Part shown: one piece after another, positions 22,264-34,488 of the stretch | Layout: each line of letters opens with the position of its first letter | How positions within the stretch are numbered: position 1 is the first letter of the stretch | Assembly (NCBI RefSeq): GCF_027580225.2 | Contig: NC_073337.2 | Span: 14,800,001-14,864,000 of the forward strand | DNA length: 64,000 bases | Origin: Misgurnus anguillicaudatus | Lineage: Eukaryota > Chordata > Actinopteri > Cypriniformes > Cobitidae | Direction of reading: 5' to 3' | The notes under the pieces: generated by a model | What the model saw: the letters and a program-made list of their open reading frames with translations, nothing else | Databases searched by the model: none | Told to the model about the DNA's origin: nothing | Translations under genes and position numbers: made by a program

Positions 22264-22290
<27 letters not shown>
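22264..22290 (+). repeat. (CT)n microsatellite
   Basis: About 13 uninterrupted CT units within the outer TTAA element; absent at the matching place in the copy at 4603-5133, so it expanded in this copy. Confidence 0.9.
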
Positions 22291-22426
22291 TTAAATGGCA
22301 ATGCAGTGGTTGGATAGTGTAGATTAAGGGGCGGTCTTCTTATTATAAGATCCCCTTTTGACATCACAAGGCGAGCCAAATTTCAATGAACTATTTTTTC
22401 ACATGCTTGGTTTACCTAAACTCTAA

Positions 22427-23725
22427 GGCCTTGTTTACATTAGAGCATTTGCGTTTTAAAACGGCATTTTAAAATGAAAACGATCCTTGTTTATACTGGC
22501 ATTTTAAAAAGAATCTTCATCCACACTATACACGACCTTAAACGCATGAAACATGAAAAATCACGTAACTGGGCATGCGTAAAATAACTTATTACTCTAA
22601 TAATAGCTTACCTTTGCGCATTTATGCAGCCTAGGGGTGTGCGATATTGACAAAAATTCATACCTGGATCCTTTCCCGACAACTACAACAGACACTATTT
22701 TTCGGGAAAGTCTTCAGCTCCCCCTACAACATATTAATATGATTAATAGTTTGATGTTGATGTTATAAACCAAACAGAAAGGTCTTTATGATTAAAAAAG
22801 GAAGCATTCAAGTGAACAGTACTAAACAGTAGCGAACTTGAAGCAAAAATAAATTTCAGCAAACGCAAACTTCAATCAAACATAATAAGAGGTAAAGCCC
22901 CAAATAACTTATCTTCCCTTACCTGTCGCTGTTCAGTGTGCAATTAATTAATAAAAATTTATATTATGTTAATTTTTAAAAGTATGCAAAGTCCGTGCAC
23001 GTCCTCCGCTAGCAACACAGAAATAGCAAAAAGCGCAATCGGCTAAACGAGCAGTAAATATTATGACGTTGATTTTATTGTTTTTATTAATTTATATTCA
23101 CAAAACTTATCACATCGATTAAAATTAAGAGACACATTATATGAAACAAAATTCATTTTAAAATAGCAAACAAAACTTAAATTAAACTCGAAAAAAATGT
23201 CTGACCCATTACAATTCTCCCTTCATATTGGCCTTTACAACGCCCTATATGGCGTTTAAAATTACAGTCTAACTAAATTTAAACAAAACAACAACAACAT
23301 TACAACAATATTCAAACCTAACAATATTCAAACATAAATATAAAACAGACGTTATCTATAAGGATACGTGTTGAAACATCTGATATAGCCTTTATAATAG
23401 CTGGTTGGTAGATGTTTACTATTTTTGGCAAAACCTCTGTTGCAAACCTCCATTTTCGTGAATAAAAATAATTTTTACTTTGAAAATGATGAGCTCTCAC
23501 TTGAACATAGATGGAGTTTTATGTAAACGAACAGCTCATGTTAATTTACACTGCAACTGCAACGCAACGTCTCAAACGAGTTCTCAAACTAAAACAGGGT
23601 CTTCAGCGTTTGCGAACGAATCCGTTTATGAGGGTCGAAAACGGTGGTGTAGTGTAAATAAAAGGCGTAAACGTAGCAAAAGTAATGCGTTTTAAAGGAT
23701 AAACGCATTAATGTAAACATAGCCT
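22427..23725. mobile_element. Nested Harbinger-like element, 1299 bp
   Basis: TAA on both sides (22424-22426, 23726-23728). Ends GGCCTTGTTTACATTA and, reversed, GGCTATGTTTACATTA. Removing it with one TAA restores a sequence matching the uninterrupted family member (AAACT-TAAG-TTACTG). Inner ends carry AAAACG-type repeats. At 22633 the word TAGGGGTGTGCGATATTGAC looks like a hAT left end, but no partner is found. A frame at 23480-23695 is featureless. Confidence 0.85.
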
Positions 23726-23933
23726 AAGTTACTGAGTTGTTCTTTTTCACATTTTCCAGCCCTGTGGACTCAATTATAGCTCTTAAACATTGCAAAAGTC
23801 ACATTTTCATGATATGTCCCCTTTAAAGCTGAAACCTATCAAATCAGAGGTCCAGCATGTCTCTAAAACACACCAGTGACTTTGCTGACATCAGTATTAA
23901 ACATGTTACCCCTCAAACACACACCCCCCACAT

Positions 23934-24675
23934 CAGAGTCCAGCACAGGTCTATTTTTGGAGACCCGCTCCCACACGTACCCGCAATGTTCAGCACCAGT
24001 TCCGACCCGTCACCCGTGATAATATAAAAAAAAAAAAATCTGCACCCGTTAATATTTGGCCCGTTACCCCACACGCATAAATCACACATGTGAAAATCAT
24101 TCCAATTAAAGTGTTTTTTTTTTACTCGTACCTCTCTCAACATCACAACAGCGTCATGAATGAGCTAATGAAACAGGCTAAAGTGCGCTTTGTTTTGCGC
24201 CATTCAAAGCCTACTATCGGCACCAAAATAGGCTATGGAACCTGATAACTATACACAAATAGACTTAATAATAAAAAATACAACCCACCTATACAACCCC
24301 TGCTGTGCTCCTACAAGTCACGAAATGCTTCCTAAGAGAAAACGTTCACAGCTTCCGGCTATCAAATGGCGAAACTTTATGCAACTCCTGCAACGCTCTC
24401 TCCAACTAGGCTACGAGAAGCATCAACAAAGGTCGCACTGTCGCAGAGGTGGTGACGTGATGGGTCAAATGTCATATCATTATTGCGTGTGTAATGGTAA
24501 TGTAGACATACAAATATTGCACATATTTTCATTTGCGGAATTTCGCGCTACTACCCCCCCCCCCCCGCACTGAGTTAATTATCCGCCCACAACCCCGCCC
24601 CTGAATATTAGGAATGTCACAATCCACCCGTTTTAGACACTTTTATGCAGGTACCCGCACCGTTGCAAGACTCTG
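23934..24675. mobile_element. hAT-like element with CAGAGTC ends, 742 bp
   Basis: Perfect 8-bp target duplication CCCCACAT at 23926-23933 and 24676-24683. Ends CAGAGTCC and, reversed, CAGAGTCTTGC. Subterminal regions are full of ACCCG(C/T)/CGGGT words. A 112-codon frame (24235-24573) inside it ends in a proline run from a C tract and resembles no family I know. Confidence 0.92.
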
Positions 24676-24683
24676 CCCCACAT

Positions 24684-26509
24684 AACAAATCCCAACTTAA
24701 CCCCTGCTTATGAACTTTATGTGATAATATTATGAATATACATTTTTATTCTTTATTGGCCTAAGGACATATCCAATAAAATCTTTTCATCTATCTTCCT
24801 TAAGATCTGTAATTTTTGTAAAGGGCTTTGCGGTTCAGAAGCACAGACCAAAATTTAAGTCATTATTCACATTCTCGCTTGCATTCAATTCAAAAATTTC
24901 AAAACTCCTTTTGATCATGAGACACACAGGACAGAAAGATATTTGACATCATTGATGTCAAATCTGGTCGACACGTCTTGAGTTGCAATGTTTTGAATTG
25001 TACATGATCAAATAACTTTAGACAGCTATGGAAGGGGGGAAATTATTATTAAAAATGACTTAAATTTCTATCGGTTTCTCGCACAAAGCTATTGAATGAC
25101 TTCAGAAGACTTCAAATGCAAACGCACACATACTCTTAGAAAGTGTCCTAAAAATACAGTTGCAATCACATTGCATGCTTCAACATGCATGCTAATGGAG
25201 GACTTATATGTAGGTGTTATGGTCCTTACAGATGAGAGTCATTTAATCTGAGCTGTGCGTTCCTTGGCATGTATCGAGTAGAAGTGAATGAAGGACGTTG
25301 TGATTGGCAGATTTTAAAGATGAGACCACAGAACCCTAGCATCATTCAAACGCATGCATTTACACTTGTCCATGTGTGTGTACAACAGTCCCGAGTTATT
25401 TATAAGAGCTCAACATCTAACATATCAGCCTCACCCTCCTACACAAGCGCTCGCTCTCGAACTCAGATGTGTGACCTACCTCGAAGGTAAATTAGTCATT
25501 TTCCTACATTTTCGTGTCTTGATAAGAAACGACACTGGCACCTGCTTCACCTCTAGAAGTATAAATATGTCTTAAATCACTTCAGCATCTTTCAGATAAA
25601 TCGCATGCCTCCCTCTGCTCTTCTGTTTAATAGCATCTCCGCTGTGACACTGTAAAAGCGAACATTAACTTGTTTCGTGTGGTCTGAAAGCACATGAATT
25701 GCAGCCGAGCCGTAACCAATTACGCATTTGGAGTTGTTGCATCGGTGTTGGGTTTCTTGCACAGACGTGCTTTAGGGCCCGCCGCCACCCCCGTGCGCTT
25801 CACATGCGTTCATGACCAATGGGGTTGACGCTTTATAAGACGGTAATGAAACTCGCATTTCCACACTTTATGGTGCGTATTCACAGTCCCGTAAGACATT
25901 ACAGGCAATACATCAAAGCACAGAGGTGGGGAGCGTTTGAGATTGCGGGGGGTTTCAGTCTTCTGGATAAACACACGTGCAAGCGCAAATAAACAGATGC
26001 ACGGATTCAATTACACGGTAATATGCACAAACCTGGGCTGATAATTCAAGACAATCTATTTAGTTTGCTCGGGAATTTGATGATTTCATCTTTATTTGTT
26101 TAGAGCATGGGATCTGAGATGTGTGTGTGTGTGTGTGTGTGTGCAGATGAGTTTGTCTTAGTATTTACTGTGTGTTTAAAATAAAAATACCAGGATACTC
26201 TTAGAGATTTCAATTACATCCAAAACGTTTTATAGCTATAGGAAAAGCTTTAACATTTTCTGTAATGCTGCGGAATAACCTTTTAAAACTACTTATGATG
26301 CTAAAGAGGAACTTTAAAATTTTCTTGACTGCTGAGGTAAATGATTTTATACATTTTGATGATATGTTAACAAATACGCTGATGTAACATCAGAACTTTT
26401 TAATCTCCCAAGAGACATCTCAGCTCAAGAAGCCTGTTCTTTGTATAGTCACATATGGTTCTTGAAAAGAAGACCATTCTTTTACTGTGCATGAGATGCT
26501 GGAAAATCT
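24684..26509. other. No gene; includes a TG microsatellite
   Basis: Single-copy looking sequence. A (TG)n tract of about 12 units lies at 26120-26143. A moderately GC-rich patch at 25600-25860 with TTTAATAG, CAATTACGC and CCAATGGGG words could be regulatory; evidence is weak. Confidence 0.35.
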
Positions 26510-26517
26510 ACTGGTTG

Positions 26518-27486
26518 TAGTGATGTTACGTTCGTGAACGAATCGTTCTTTTTGAACGAATCTTTTAGGTGAACGAATCGTTCTCGTTCACGCCATCCAT
26601 TGACTCATATTTCTCGTTTACTGAAATTTCCCTCCCTTCTTGAGGAGCACGGACAAATGAAGCGCGGCTTTCTTTCCGCCTTCAAAGAGTGACAAAACTA
26701 CGAGCCAATGGCAATCGAGTATAAGTTGTAGCCGAGCATATGATTGGCTCAACGTACTGAATGAATATGCCCTTCACTGACCGAGCCGCTGTTTTGAGTC
26801 TGAACGAACGAGAGAGAGAGACAGGGATCGCGTTCTTAAACAAACTGAATGACTGGTACAAGTTACAACCTAATGAATGAGAGGGATCGTATAGAAAGCG
26901 AGAGCAACGTAAACAATCTTGTGAAAGAATCATGTGGTTTTATTTTAGTAAAGTTATAGTAACCATGTTTAGGCGGACTATTTACCTTAATACAAATGAT
27001 AATCAAGGTAATTACTGTTGAAAAATTTGGTATTTCTGTTTAATATAGTTTTATATATCTTATATAGTTTAATCCACCCTTTCCACGAAGTCTTGAACGA
27101 CATGACCGAAATTATATGATTCGTGAACGAGGATCTGATGACTGATTTAACCAGAGGAGGCATGCACGGGAGTCTTTATTTACAACAAATCCAGATTAGA
27201 TGTACTATAAATGTACGTGTATCTTAATATATTCTGTAGCTTGATAAAATTATGCTTAGTATTTCACAATTTGAGCTTTATTAAAAACTAATGAGTTTTT
27301 GCAAGTCTTTCATTGTCTTATAACACATAATGACACAATATACACATCTTCGCCACCTATTGGCGTATTTATGTAAAATTAAGAAATGGTCACTGAACGA
27401 ATCAGTGAACGAGTCTGAACGAATCATTTTGGTGAACGAACTGAAAATGAACGAGTCACCTAAATTAATGAAAATTTCCATCACTA
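26518..27486. mobile_element. hAT-like element rich in GAACGA words, 969 bp
   Basis: Perfect 8-bp target duplication ACTGGTTG at 26510-26517 and 27487-27494. Ends TAGTGATGTTACG and, reversed, TAGTGATGGAAATT. Subterminal repeats of GTGAACGAATC occur at both ends in opposite orientations. Non-autonomous. Confidence 0.95.
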
Positions 27487-27524
27487 ACTGGTTGGGTAAA
27501 ATATGACTGAACTAACTATTAAGG

Positions 27525-28130
27525 GTGTCACAATTCTCCAAATCCTCGATTCGATTACATTTTCGATTCTAGGGTTACGATTCGATTCTCAGTTTATTTA
27601 TTTTTTGAAAGCACAAAAAATGCTATGCCATTTTATGACTAGACTTTTATGAAATATAATATCTGACCTTGAACCCGGAGATGCCCTGCCATGTTAGTCG
27701 TGCTGCCAGTGGAAAAATATGGTACATGCACCTGATAAAACAAAACTTCCTGTCAGATGAACATTCCTGTTAGTACTTTGCACCTAAAACGCGTTTTTAT
27801 TACCGTCAGATGAGATTGTGAGACTATACCCCAATAATTCATGTTTAAATGCTGTTTTTTTATAACTCTTAAGCAACTTAAACAAGTTTGTTGTGAAACT
27901 TAAACAGATCTCAGTTCAGAGAAACGCACACATGATCTGATTATGTTCAGCCGAAGGCGGGAGGCGCTTGCTGGTTTTTGTTTCCCATGTAAAGAGCAGC
28001 TTGTGTGGTGTCTCCTGCATCTGGCATGCTATCTTTTGACTTGCTGTAGCTAGCAAGGTTAGAGGAGGTTGACTCGCTTTTTTTTCTCGCTTGGCACGTG
28101 ACATGGGGTGATTACAATGTGTTTAATTTC
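27525..28130 (+). mobile_element. hAT-like element, left part only
   Basis: Begins AGGGTGTCACAATTCTCC and continues with repeats of TCGATTCGATT, a typical hAT subterminal pattern. No matching right end (GGAGAATTGTGACACCC) occurs before the minisatellite begins near 28200, so the element seems truncated. Confidence 0.55.
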
Positions 28131-28228
28131 ATTTATTTATTTATTTTACTATTACATTTTAACTAACAACCCAAATTTTTGCCTTGTTTTTGCCTAAATG
28201 TCTGGGCTGTATTTGGATGACTAGTTGA

Positions 28229-29700
28229 ACAACCCAGCATAGAATCATTTAAACCCAACTGTTGGGTTCGTCCATGTTTCACCCATCCGTGGGTTGACAC
28301 AACCCAGCATAGGTTCATTTAAGTTGGGTTCGTTCATATTTTACCCAACCCTGGAATAGATACAACCTGGCATAGGTTAACTTAAACCCAACGGTTGGGT
28401 TCATCCATATGCCCACCCTGGATTGATACAACATAGCATAGGTTAATTTATACCCAACGGTTGGCTTCCTCCATATTTTACCCAACCCTTGGATAGATAC
28501 AACCGTTAATTTAGATAGATAGATACAACTGTTTTAGATAGATAGGATTGGATAGATACAACTGTTAATTTATACCCAATGGTTGGCTTCCTCCATATTT
28601 TACCCAACCCTTGAATAAATACAACCTGGCATAGGTTAATTATATCCACCGGTTGGGTTCATTCATATTTTACCTATCCATGAATTGATACAACCTGGCA
28701 TAGGTTAAATTAAACCAAACTGTTGGGTTTGTCCATATTTTGCCCATCCGTAGGTTGACACAACCGAACATAAATTAATTTTAACCCAACAGTAGGGTTT
28801 GTCCATGTTTTACCCAACAGTGAGTTGACACAAACTATGGTAATTTTATTAAGGACATTTATGTACTAAACTCATTCGCTGTGATCCTGGTTTCACACCC
28901 ACTCAATTCTATAAAACCCTGGTTCACTGGGATGTTGACACCATGGGTTGACACAACCAAATACCGGTTTAATAAAAAACCAAACTGTTGGGTTCATCCA
29001 TATTTTACCCATGCGTAGGTTGACACAACCGAACATAGGTTAATTTAAACCCAACTGTTGGGTTCGTCCATATTTTACCCTTGCGTAGGTTGACACAACC
29101 CAAGATAGGTTTAGTAAGGGCATTCAGGCTCATTTGGTGTGGTCCGAGCCCTAGTGTGAATCTTCCCTGACTCCCCACAGCGTTTGTCTGGTTTCACACC
29201 CACTCGATTCTAACAAACCCCAGTTTGTGTTCACACCTTGGGTTGACCTAACCAAACAGAGGTTCAATGAAACCTAACGGTTGGGTTCGTCCATATTTTA
29301 CCAAATCGTGGGTTGACACAACCGAACACATGTTCATTTAAACCCAGTGGGTGGGTTCGTTGATATTTTTTTAGGTTCGCTTAAACATGACAGTTATGTT
29401 CATCTATATTTCACCCAACCATAGGTTGACACAATCCAGGATAGGTTCATTTAAACCTTACAGTTGGATTTGTCTATATTTTTCCTAACCAGGGGTTGAC
29501 ACACACCCAGTATATAGGTTAATTATAATCCAACAATTGGGTTTGTCCATATTTGACCAAACTGTGTGTTAATACAATTGAACATAGGCTAATTATAATC
29601 CAACAGTTGGGTTTGTCCATACCCAACCAGAGGTTGGCACAACCCAGCAAAGGTTCATTTAAACCCAACCATTTAAGTTACCCAACCGTGGTTTGATGCA
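28229..29700 (+). repeat. ~70-bp minisatellite derived from a TGGGTT element
   Basis: About 20 diverged units of 60-73 bp, each running CACAACCCAGCATAGGTT, then CATTTAAACCCAACGGTTGG, then GTCCATATTTTACCCAACC. Unit starts include 28229, 28296, 28357, 28423, 28617, 28686, 28756, 28939 and 29011. The same sequence order (TATATTTTATCCCAC, GGGTCAAACCAACCC, AGCATAGGTTCA) occurs once inside the short TIR element at 58404-58558. Two related non-unit blocks (about 28851-28940 and 29116-29243, both containing GGTTTCACACCCACTC) show that a larger section was also duplicated. A short GATA tract lies near 28510-28550. Confidence 0.85.
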
Positions 29701-30889
29701 AGCATAAAGTGTATCGTATCTTTTCAGTTTTTTTAGTGTGTAGAATATTTATTATCAAGAATTTTTTAAGAGTGCTGGTCCCTCCTTTTATGAACGTGGT
29801 TTCTTGTTTTCCATGTTGTTCTCGGTATGTGTCTGTTTTGTAAATGCGCACGATACGTGCCTGCTGGTGCCATCTCAGCGAGCTCATAATGTGACCTGAC
29901 AGCCTACATCCCCCAGCATGCCGAGCTCAGAGGGGGCGCATACGGGCAGCTGTCACGGGCGTCACTCATGGTAACCACGGGGGTACAGAGAGATGGCTTC
30001 ATAACTCCTTTATTTTTAGAAAAGGGGTTGAAAAAGAAATGAGGCATTTGAGTGACGTTTCGGGTTGGGGGTATGTGTTAGGCGAATGTCAGGTTGTTAT
30101 TTCACTTTGTCTGGAGAGACTTAGAGAAAGTAAACAATAATATGATTGTCTAGGCAAGATTAATCAATGCCAGTGCAAAGGGGGGTCCGTGTAAGATTGC
30201 TCTCTCCTTAAAAGTATTTCCAGGAAAAATTTGCAGAGAAACATGAGTGTTTTTATTCATCCATTTAAATCTCTCCCAATACCTCCATTATTTTGTCTTC
30301 CATCCACACCTTTCATTCTGTAAACCTTGTGTCTGTTCCTTTTCTTCTCCAGCACATTTCTCTCCGCACCCATCGGCTCAATTATGGATGTGAATTATGT
30401 GTGGCAGAGAGCCTTTTAAGAGCAAAATGTGAAAATGATTGCGCTCAGTTGTAATTAGATGAGGAATGGCTACCCAGAATGTACAGTAATTCCTACTGCC
30501 GGCTGTCTCTGGACGACACTTGAATGTGTGTGTGGGCATGCACATATCTGGTTTGCTTTTTGGAACGTCTCGGCGGACTAATTGCCCTCAACAGGGGGCA
30601 AAATTAGATAGCTAAGCTAATTCTGAGAGAAAGACAGTGAGCGTGTGTGTGTTTTAGCCCATTTAGGATTAAATGAGACACGATGCATGAATATTTTAAG
30701 AATGGTAGGATCCACTGGCTTATGCTTTCTGTGTCATCTCAAGATGCATTTCCCATCTATTTCATTTAGGGCTATCAATAGAAATAAAATATTTAATCAT
30801 ATTTATGTTGTGTGTGTTAACTTTGACTAAACTCATATTTTTAAAGGATGATGTGGTGTTGTTTGCAAGTGTTCGGTTCGCAAGTGTTC
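29701..30889. other. No gene; possible conserved block at 30340-30620
   Basis: No repeat recognised. From 30340 to 30620 the sequence has GGCTCAATTATGGATGTGAA, TTGTAATTAGATGAGG, GACTAATTGCC and GCTAAGCTAATTC with moderate GC, unlike the repeats around. I read it as a candidate conserved enhancer. Confidence 0.35.
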
Positions 30890-31004
30890 GAAGTGCAAAG
30901 GTCATTGGTTTGATTTTCAGGGAACACATATACAGATGAAATATACGCCTATAAGCACTTTACGTTGCTTTGGATGAAAGAGTGCTAAATGCATTTAAAT
31001 GTAA
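30890..31004 (+). mobile_element. SINE fragment (tRNA B box and conserved core)
   Basis: A degenerate B-box-like GGTTTGATTTTCAGGGAAC is followed by GCACTTTACGTTGCTTTGG, ATGAAAGAGTGCTAAATGC and AAATGTAAA. This matches the tail of teleost tRNA-derived SINEs with the CTTTGGATAAAAG core. The 5' half of the tRNA-like head is missing or too diverged to see. Confidence 0.65.
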
Positions 31005-31141
31005 AGGTTGCATACTGCAAATAGTTTTGTAATGTTTATGGTGATAAATTTATATACTGTATTATTATGTTTTTTTCCAATCAGTCCCTTGTGTGCCTTC
31101 CAACATAAGTATTGTACCAATATGATGTGTTACAGTTCAAC

Positions 31142-31691
31142 AAAAAGATGGCACAAGACGGAACTAGATATGACTAGGACTATACTCTCATTCTGGCGTA
31201 ATAATCAAGGACTTTGCAGCTTTAACATGGCTGCAGCAGGCGTAGTGATATTACGCAGTGCCCGAAAATAGTCCCCTGCCATTGAAATTTACTAAGGGGA
31301 CTATTTTCGACTGTTGCGTAATATCATTACGCCTTCTGCAGCCATGTTACATCAGCAAAGTCCTTGATTATTACGCTGGAATGAGAGTTTAGTTCCTAGC
31401 CATATTGGTCTAGAAAGTCGCAACTTTTAATTTTCCGTCGGTCTTAGTACACGATGTAACTACAGAAGAGTCAAGTTTTAAATAGGAAAAATATTGAATC
31501 TCTTTGGTTATTTTTTAACACGATGCTAATGGTCTAATCAGATTCAATGGATTGTGCTAAGCTATGCTAAAAATGGTAGCGCCAGACCCGGAGATCAGCT
31601 GATTGGATTCCAAAACAGTAAAAATTAAATGTTTAACTCTAGGGGAGCTGAAAAATTAGTATATATTTTTTTAAAAAAGTGGAATGTCCCT
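31142..31691 (-). mobile_element. Foldback TTAA element, left side truncated
   Basis: Right end AATGTCCCT is followed by TTAA at 31692-31695. Arms at about 31142-31275 and 31296-31440 are complementary, for example ATAATCAAGGACTTTGC and GCAAAGTCCTTGATTAT, with a centre around CCATTGAAATTTACTA. The left terminus with AGGGACATT is not found, so this copy lacks one end. Confidence 0.75.
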
Positions 31692-31695
31692 TTAA

Positions 31696-33233
31696 ATAAA
31701 ATGCTGAAAATATTCCTCTTTATATATGCTGTTTTGCTTGGATATATTTTACAATACAGTATGACACTATTGCTTTGCTAATTCTGGTTCATGACCATGA
31801 CCATAACTTGAAAAGGAGTTTTCGTTTCTTACAGTAGTTCAGGAACATTGGCCCACTCTTGCACAAGCATGTAACAACAAGACGGGGTACGCCGGGAGAG
31901 ACTACAGACAGATATTCATAAATAAGAAATAAGGCATGATATATAAAGTGAGACAAAGGGAAACACTGAGCCAAGGGCAAAAAACTTTCAGTTTTGTATT
32001 TTCTGGTTGTGAACCCCAGTGCACAAGATGTTTTAGTACAATACAGAACCAGACCATGCTACACACTTGATGTGACACTCACCGTTTCCCAAGATATATA
32101 ACATGTGAACAAAGTAGAAGCATTATTTGCTATGGCAAGCCGTGATACATCAAGACTTCAACTAGATGGATTTAAAACCAAAATGTGTTTCCATTTTATG
32201 AAGAAGAAATCTTTCAAGCTACACTGTATGAGACCCTTATGAGAAAGACGTCTTTGAAGAGAAATAGTAATAACTCATTTTAACCTTTACACGGTGTATC
32301 CAAACTGTCACTAGGGTGAGTGAATCCTACTTTAAGATGACTGTAACTCATAAATGGGTTTTAGCATTGTTAAATTGTCAAAGATCACTTGGTATGTTTC
32401 ATCACTAACCTTTTAAATAGATGTCTTTTATATTTAAAGTTACATTTAAAGCCAGGTAATTGCTGCTTAGGTATTGACATTAAACACTTGATTTTATTTT
32501 ACCCAAAGCAGGGACTAAACATATGGTGACCTTATGCTAAGGATTAGACTTTCCAATATAGGAAATTAACTCAACTTGCCAAATGTCACACCTTGATATT
32601 AAATCGTATAATAAAAGGAGTCATATTTAAATCTCTGTTCAGGATCTAGTGGAAATTGTTCAATCCTATTTATTTTTCAAATGAAATAAAATTAAATGTA
32701 ATAAATTTCATAGCATTACTTTGGTAATTATCTGGACTATAAAGTCTTAGCATTCAAATAATTAATAAAAGTAATTATCTTTATTAAATAGAAACTTTTA
32801 TGCTGATTAAATGATATCCTTAACAACATGGAAATTGGGAATGTCAACACATCAGCATGCTCTTATTATGTCAGCTTTTATATGCAGTGTTTTTTTACTA
32901 TTGGCCTAGTTGTGTCAGTGGTTCAGATTTTTTTTGCCCTTCCAAAATTACTGACCCTACCACAAAATAAAGCACTAAAATAAAAAAGGCCTGATTATTC
33001 CTTTTGTTGTTTTTGACCAATGTCACATTTATAAATAAGGTTATGACACCAAAAACTAGTCATCAATGTTTAAAATAAATATAGATTAATTTTTACTTAA
33101 AACAGTAGTACCTGGTACTTTTTTCGCACCGATACTAAAACAAGACGTGTCGTACCACTTACTGGAAAAGCACTATGATTAAACAAGAGGTTAGCAACTA
33201 AAAAACTCATTCAAAATGATGAAACTCTGATAC
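31696..33233. other. No gene recognised
   Basis: AT-rich sequence without recognisable repeats, apart from a GTACCTGGTACTTTTTTCGC patch at 33105-33175 that resembles part of a hAT-like family. No supported coding region. Confidence 0.35.
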
Positions 33234-33236
33234 TAT

Positions 33237-34485
33237 GGGGCAGTTTCCCAGACAGAGTTTAGATTAAGCCAGGACTAGACCTTAGTTATTTTAGTTCATT
33301 AAAGTCGTTTTTACAAAGATACCCTACCAAAAATTACTAGTGTGCATTCTAAAACAAAACAATCACACTCAGAGGCGTCATGCCCATTCAAACTGAGGGG
33401 GCACCTGCCCCCTTGTTTTTTTTGAGACAATGGATTTTGCATCCAACCTCAAAATCAAATAAGCGTCCATTAATCTGTTATTTGACTTTTAATCTGTTTA
33501 ATATGCACAATATTATACATTCTGTGCTGCATCCTTGTCACTTTTCGGAGATTTTCGCCGTTTTGATAGTGTTTTGATCATGTTACATTACTTTTATTCT
33601 GGCGGCAGCTGGCGCTGCAGTCAGCGCAGTCGCAGACGTCATCAGCGTCTGGGCGCGCTCACGAGCTCTATGCTGTTGCTGGCTTGCTGCTGCATTTGGC
33701 TATCTGAGGAATTAAAACGTGTTAGAAACGCTCACAACATGTCCAAACCCCAGTACGGTAATGTGCAGTTAACCTCCTCTGTGTAGAAAATGTATGGTTT
33801 TAAATTTGACCGTCTCAACGTTATATTAGTAGAGATTCATCTTCTTGGCACAATGCCAAAGTTCGCCAGAGTTCACGCGGGCGCGGAATCTCACATGCTC
33901 ACATGAGGTCAAATTTAATGCAAAAATCCGTTCCTCTAATAATTTTATCTAAACATATTTTTTTAAATCATTATTGAACATTAAAATCAATCACGTGGCT
34001 ATAGCTTATGTCATTTTCGTTGTTTATATACTTTATGGATTTAAAATTACATTAATTTTATATGATAATGTAGTTGTTGTGCAAAATGCATTAATGACAC
34101 AATTAAACAAGCCATTAAGACTTAAATAAAACATGCCGTTTCAGATGTAAATATGATGCAAATGTGTCATTATTCCCATTGAATAGTATTTGATATTAAA
34201 GTTAGTCATCACTCTTATTTTGGAGGTTTTGCATGAAAGCAGGGGTTTTCAGATTGTTAGAAATGTAAGTGCCATGGAAAAGACTGAAAGCTCTATAATA
34301 TTTCGTTTGATGTCTGTGTATGCACAAATTTCTGTGAGCTGTTGACACTGTGCCCCCTTAAAAAAATTGGTGCATGACTCCCCTGATCACACTTATATAT
34401 TTTAAGATATGTCAGTGCAAGTTGTTTTCAGTTTAAGACATTTTAGTTTTGGACTAGACTGAAGCCACGCCCTAAAAACTGCCCC
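33237..34485. mobile_element. GGGGCAGTTTCCCAGAC element interrupted by a hAT
   Basis: TAT on both sides (33234-33236, 34486-34488). Ends GGGGCAGTTTCCCAGAC and AAAAACTGCCCC are inverted repeats. Its own sequence is 33237-33369 plus 34394-34485, equivalent to the intact 239-bp copy at 5317-5555. Confidence 0.85.
33370..34385. mobile_element. Nested hAT-like element, 1016 bp
   Basis: Perfect 8-bp target duplication ATCACACT at 33362-33369 and 34386-34393. Ends CAGAGGCGTCATGC and, reversed, CAGGGGAGTCATGC. Subterminal GCACCTGCCCCCTTG and CTGTGCCCCCTTA also pair loosely. Frames at 33380-33786 lie wholly inside and have no family features. Confidence 0.95.
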
Positions 34486-34488
34486 TAT

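Larger units (their letters stand above)
22082..23822 (+). mobile_element. TTAA MITE interrupted by a Harbinger-like element
   Basis: TTAA flanks at 22078-22081 and 23823-23826; ends AGGTGACATTTTACAAGAC and CATGATATGTCCCCT. The outer parts (22082-22426, 23729-23822) align with the minus strand of 4603-5133. The alignment breaks exactly where the 1299-bp passenger lies. A CT microsatellite at 22264-22290 lies within it. Confidence 0.85.

Noticed and set aside
28229..29700. CRISPR-like array
   Set aside because: Units are whole diverged tandem copies without conserved short repeats separated by unique spacers, and the surroundings are vertebrate.
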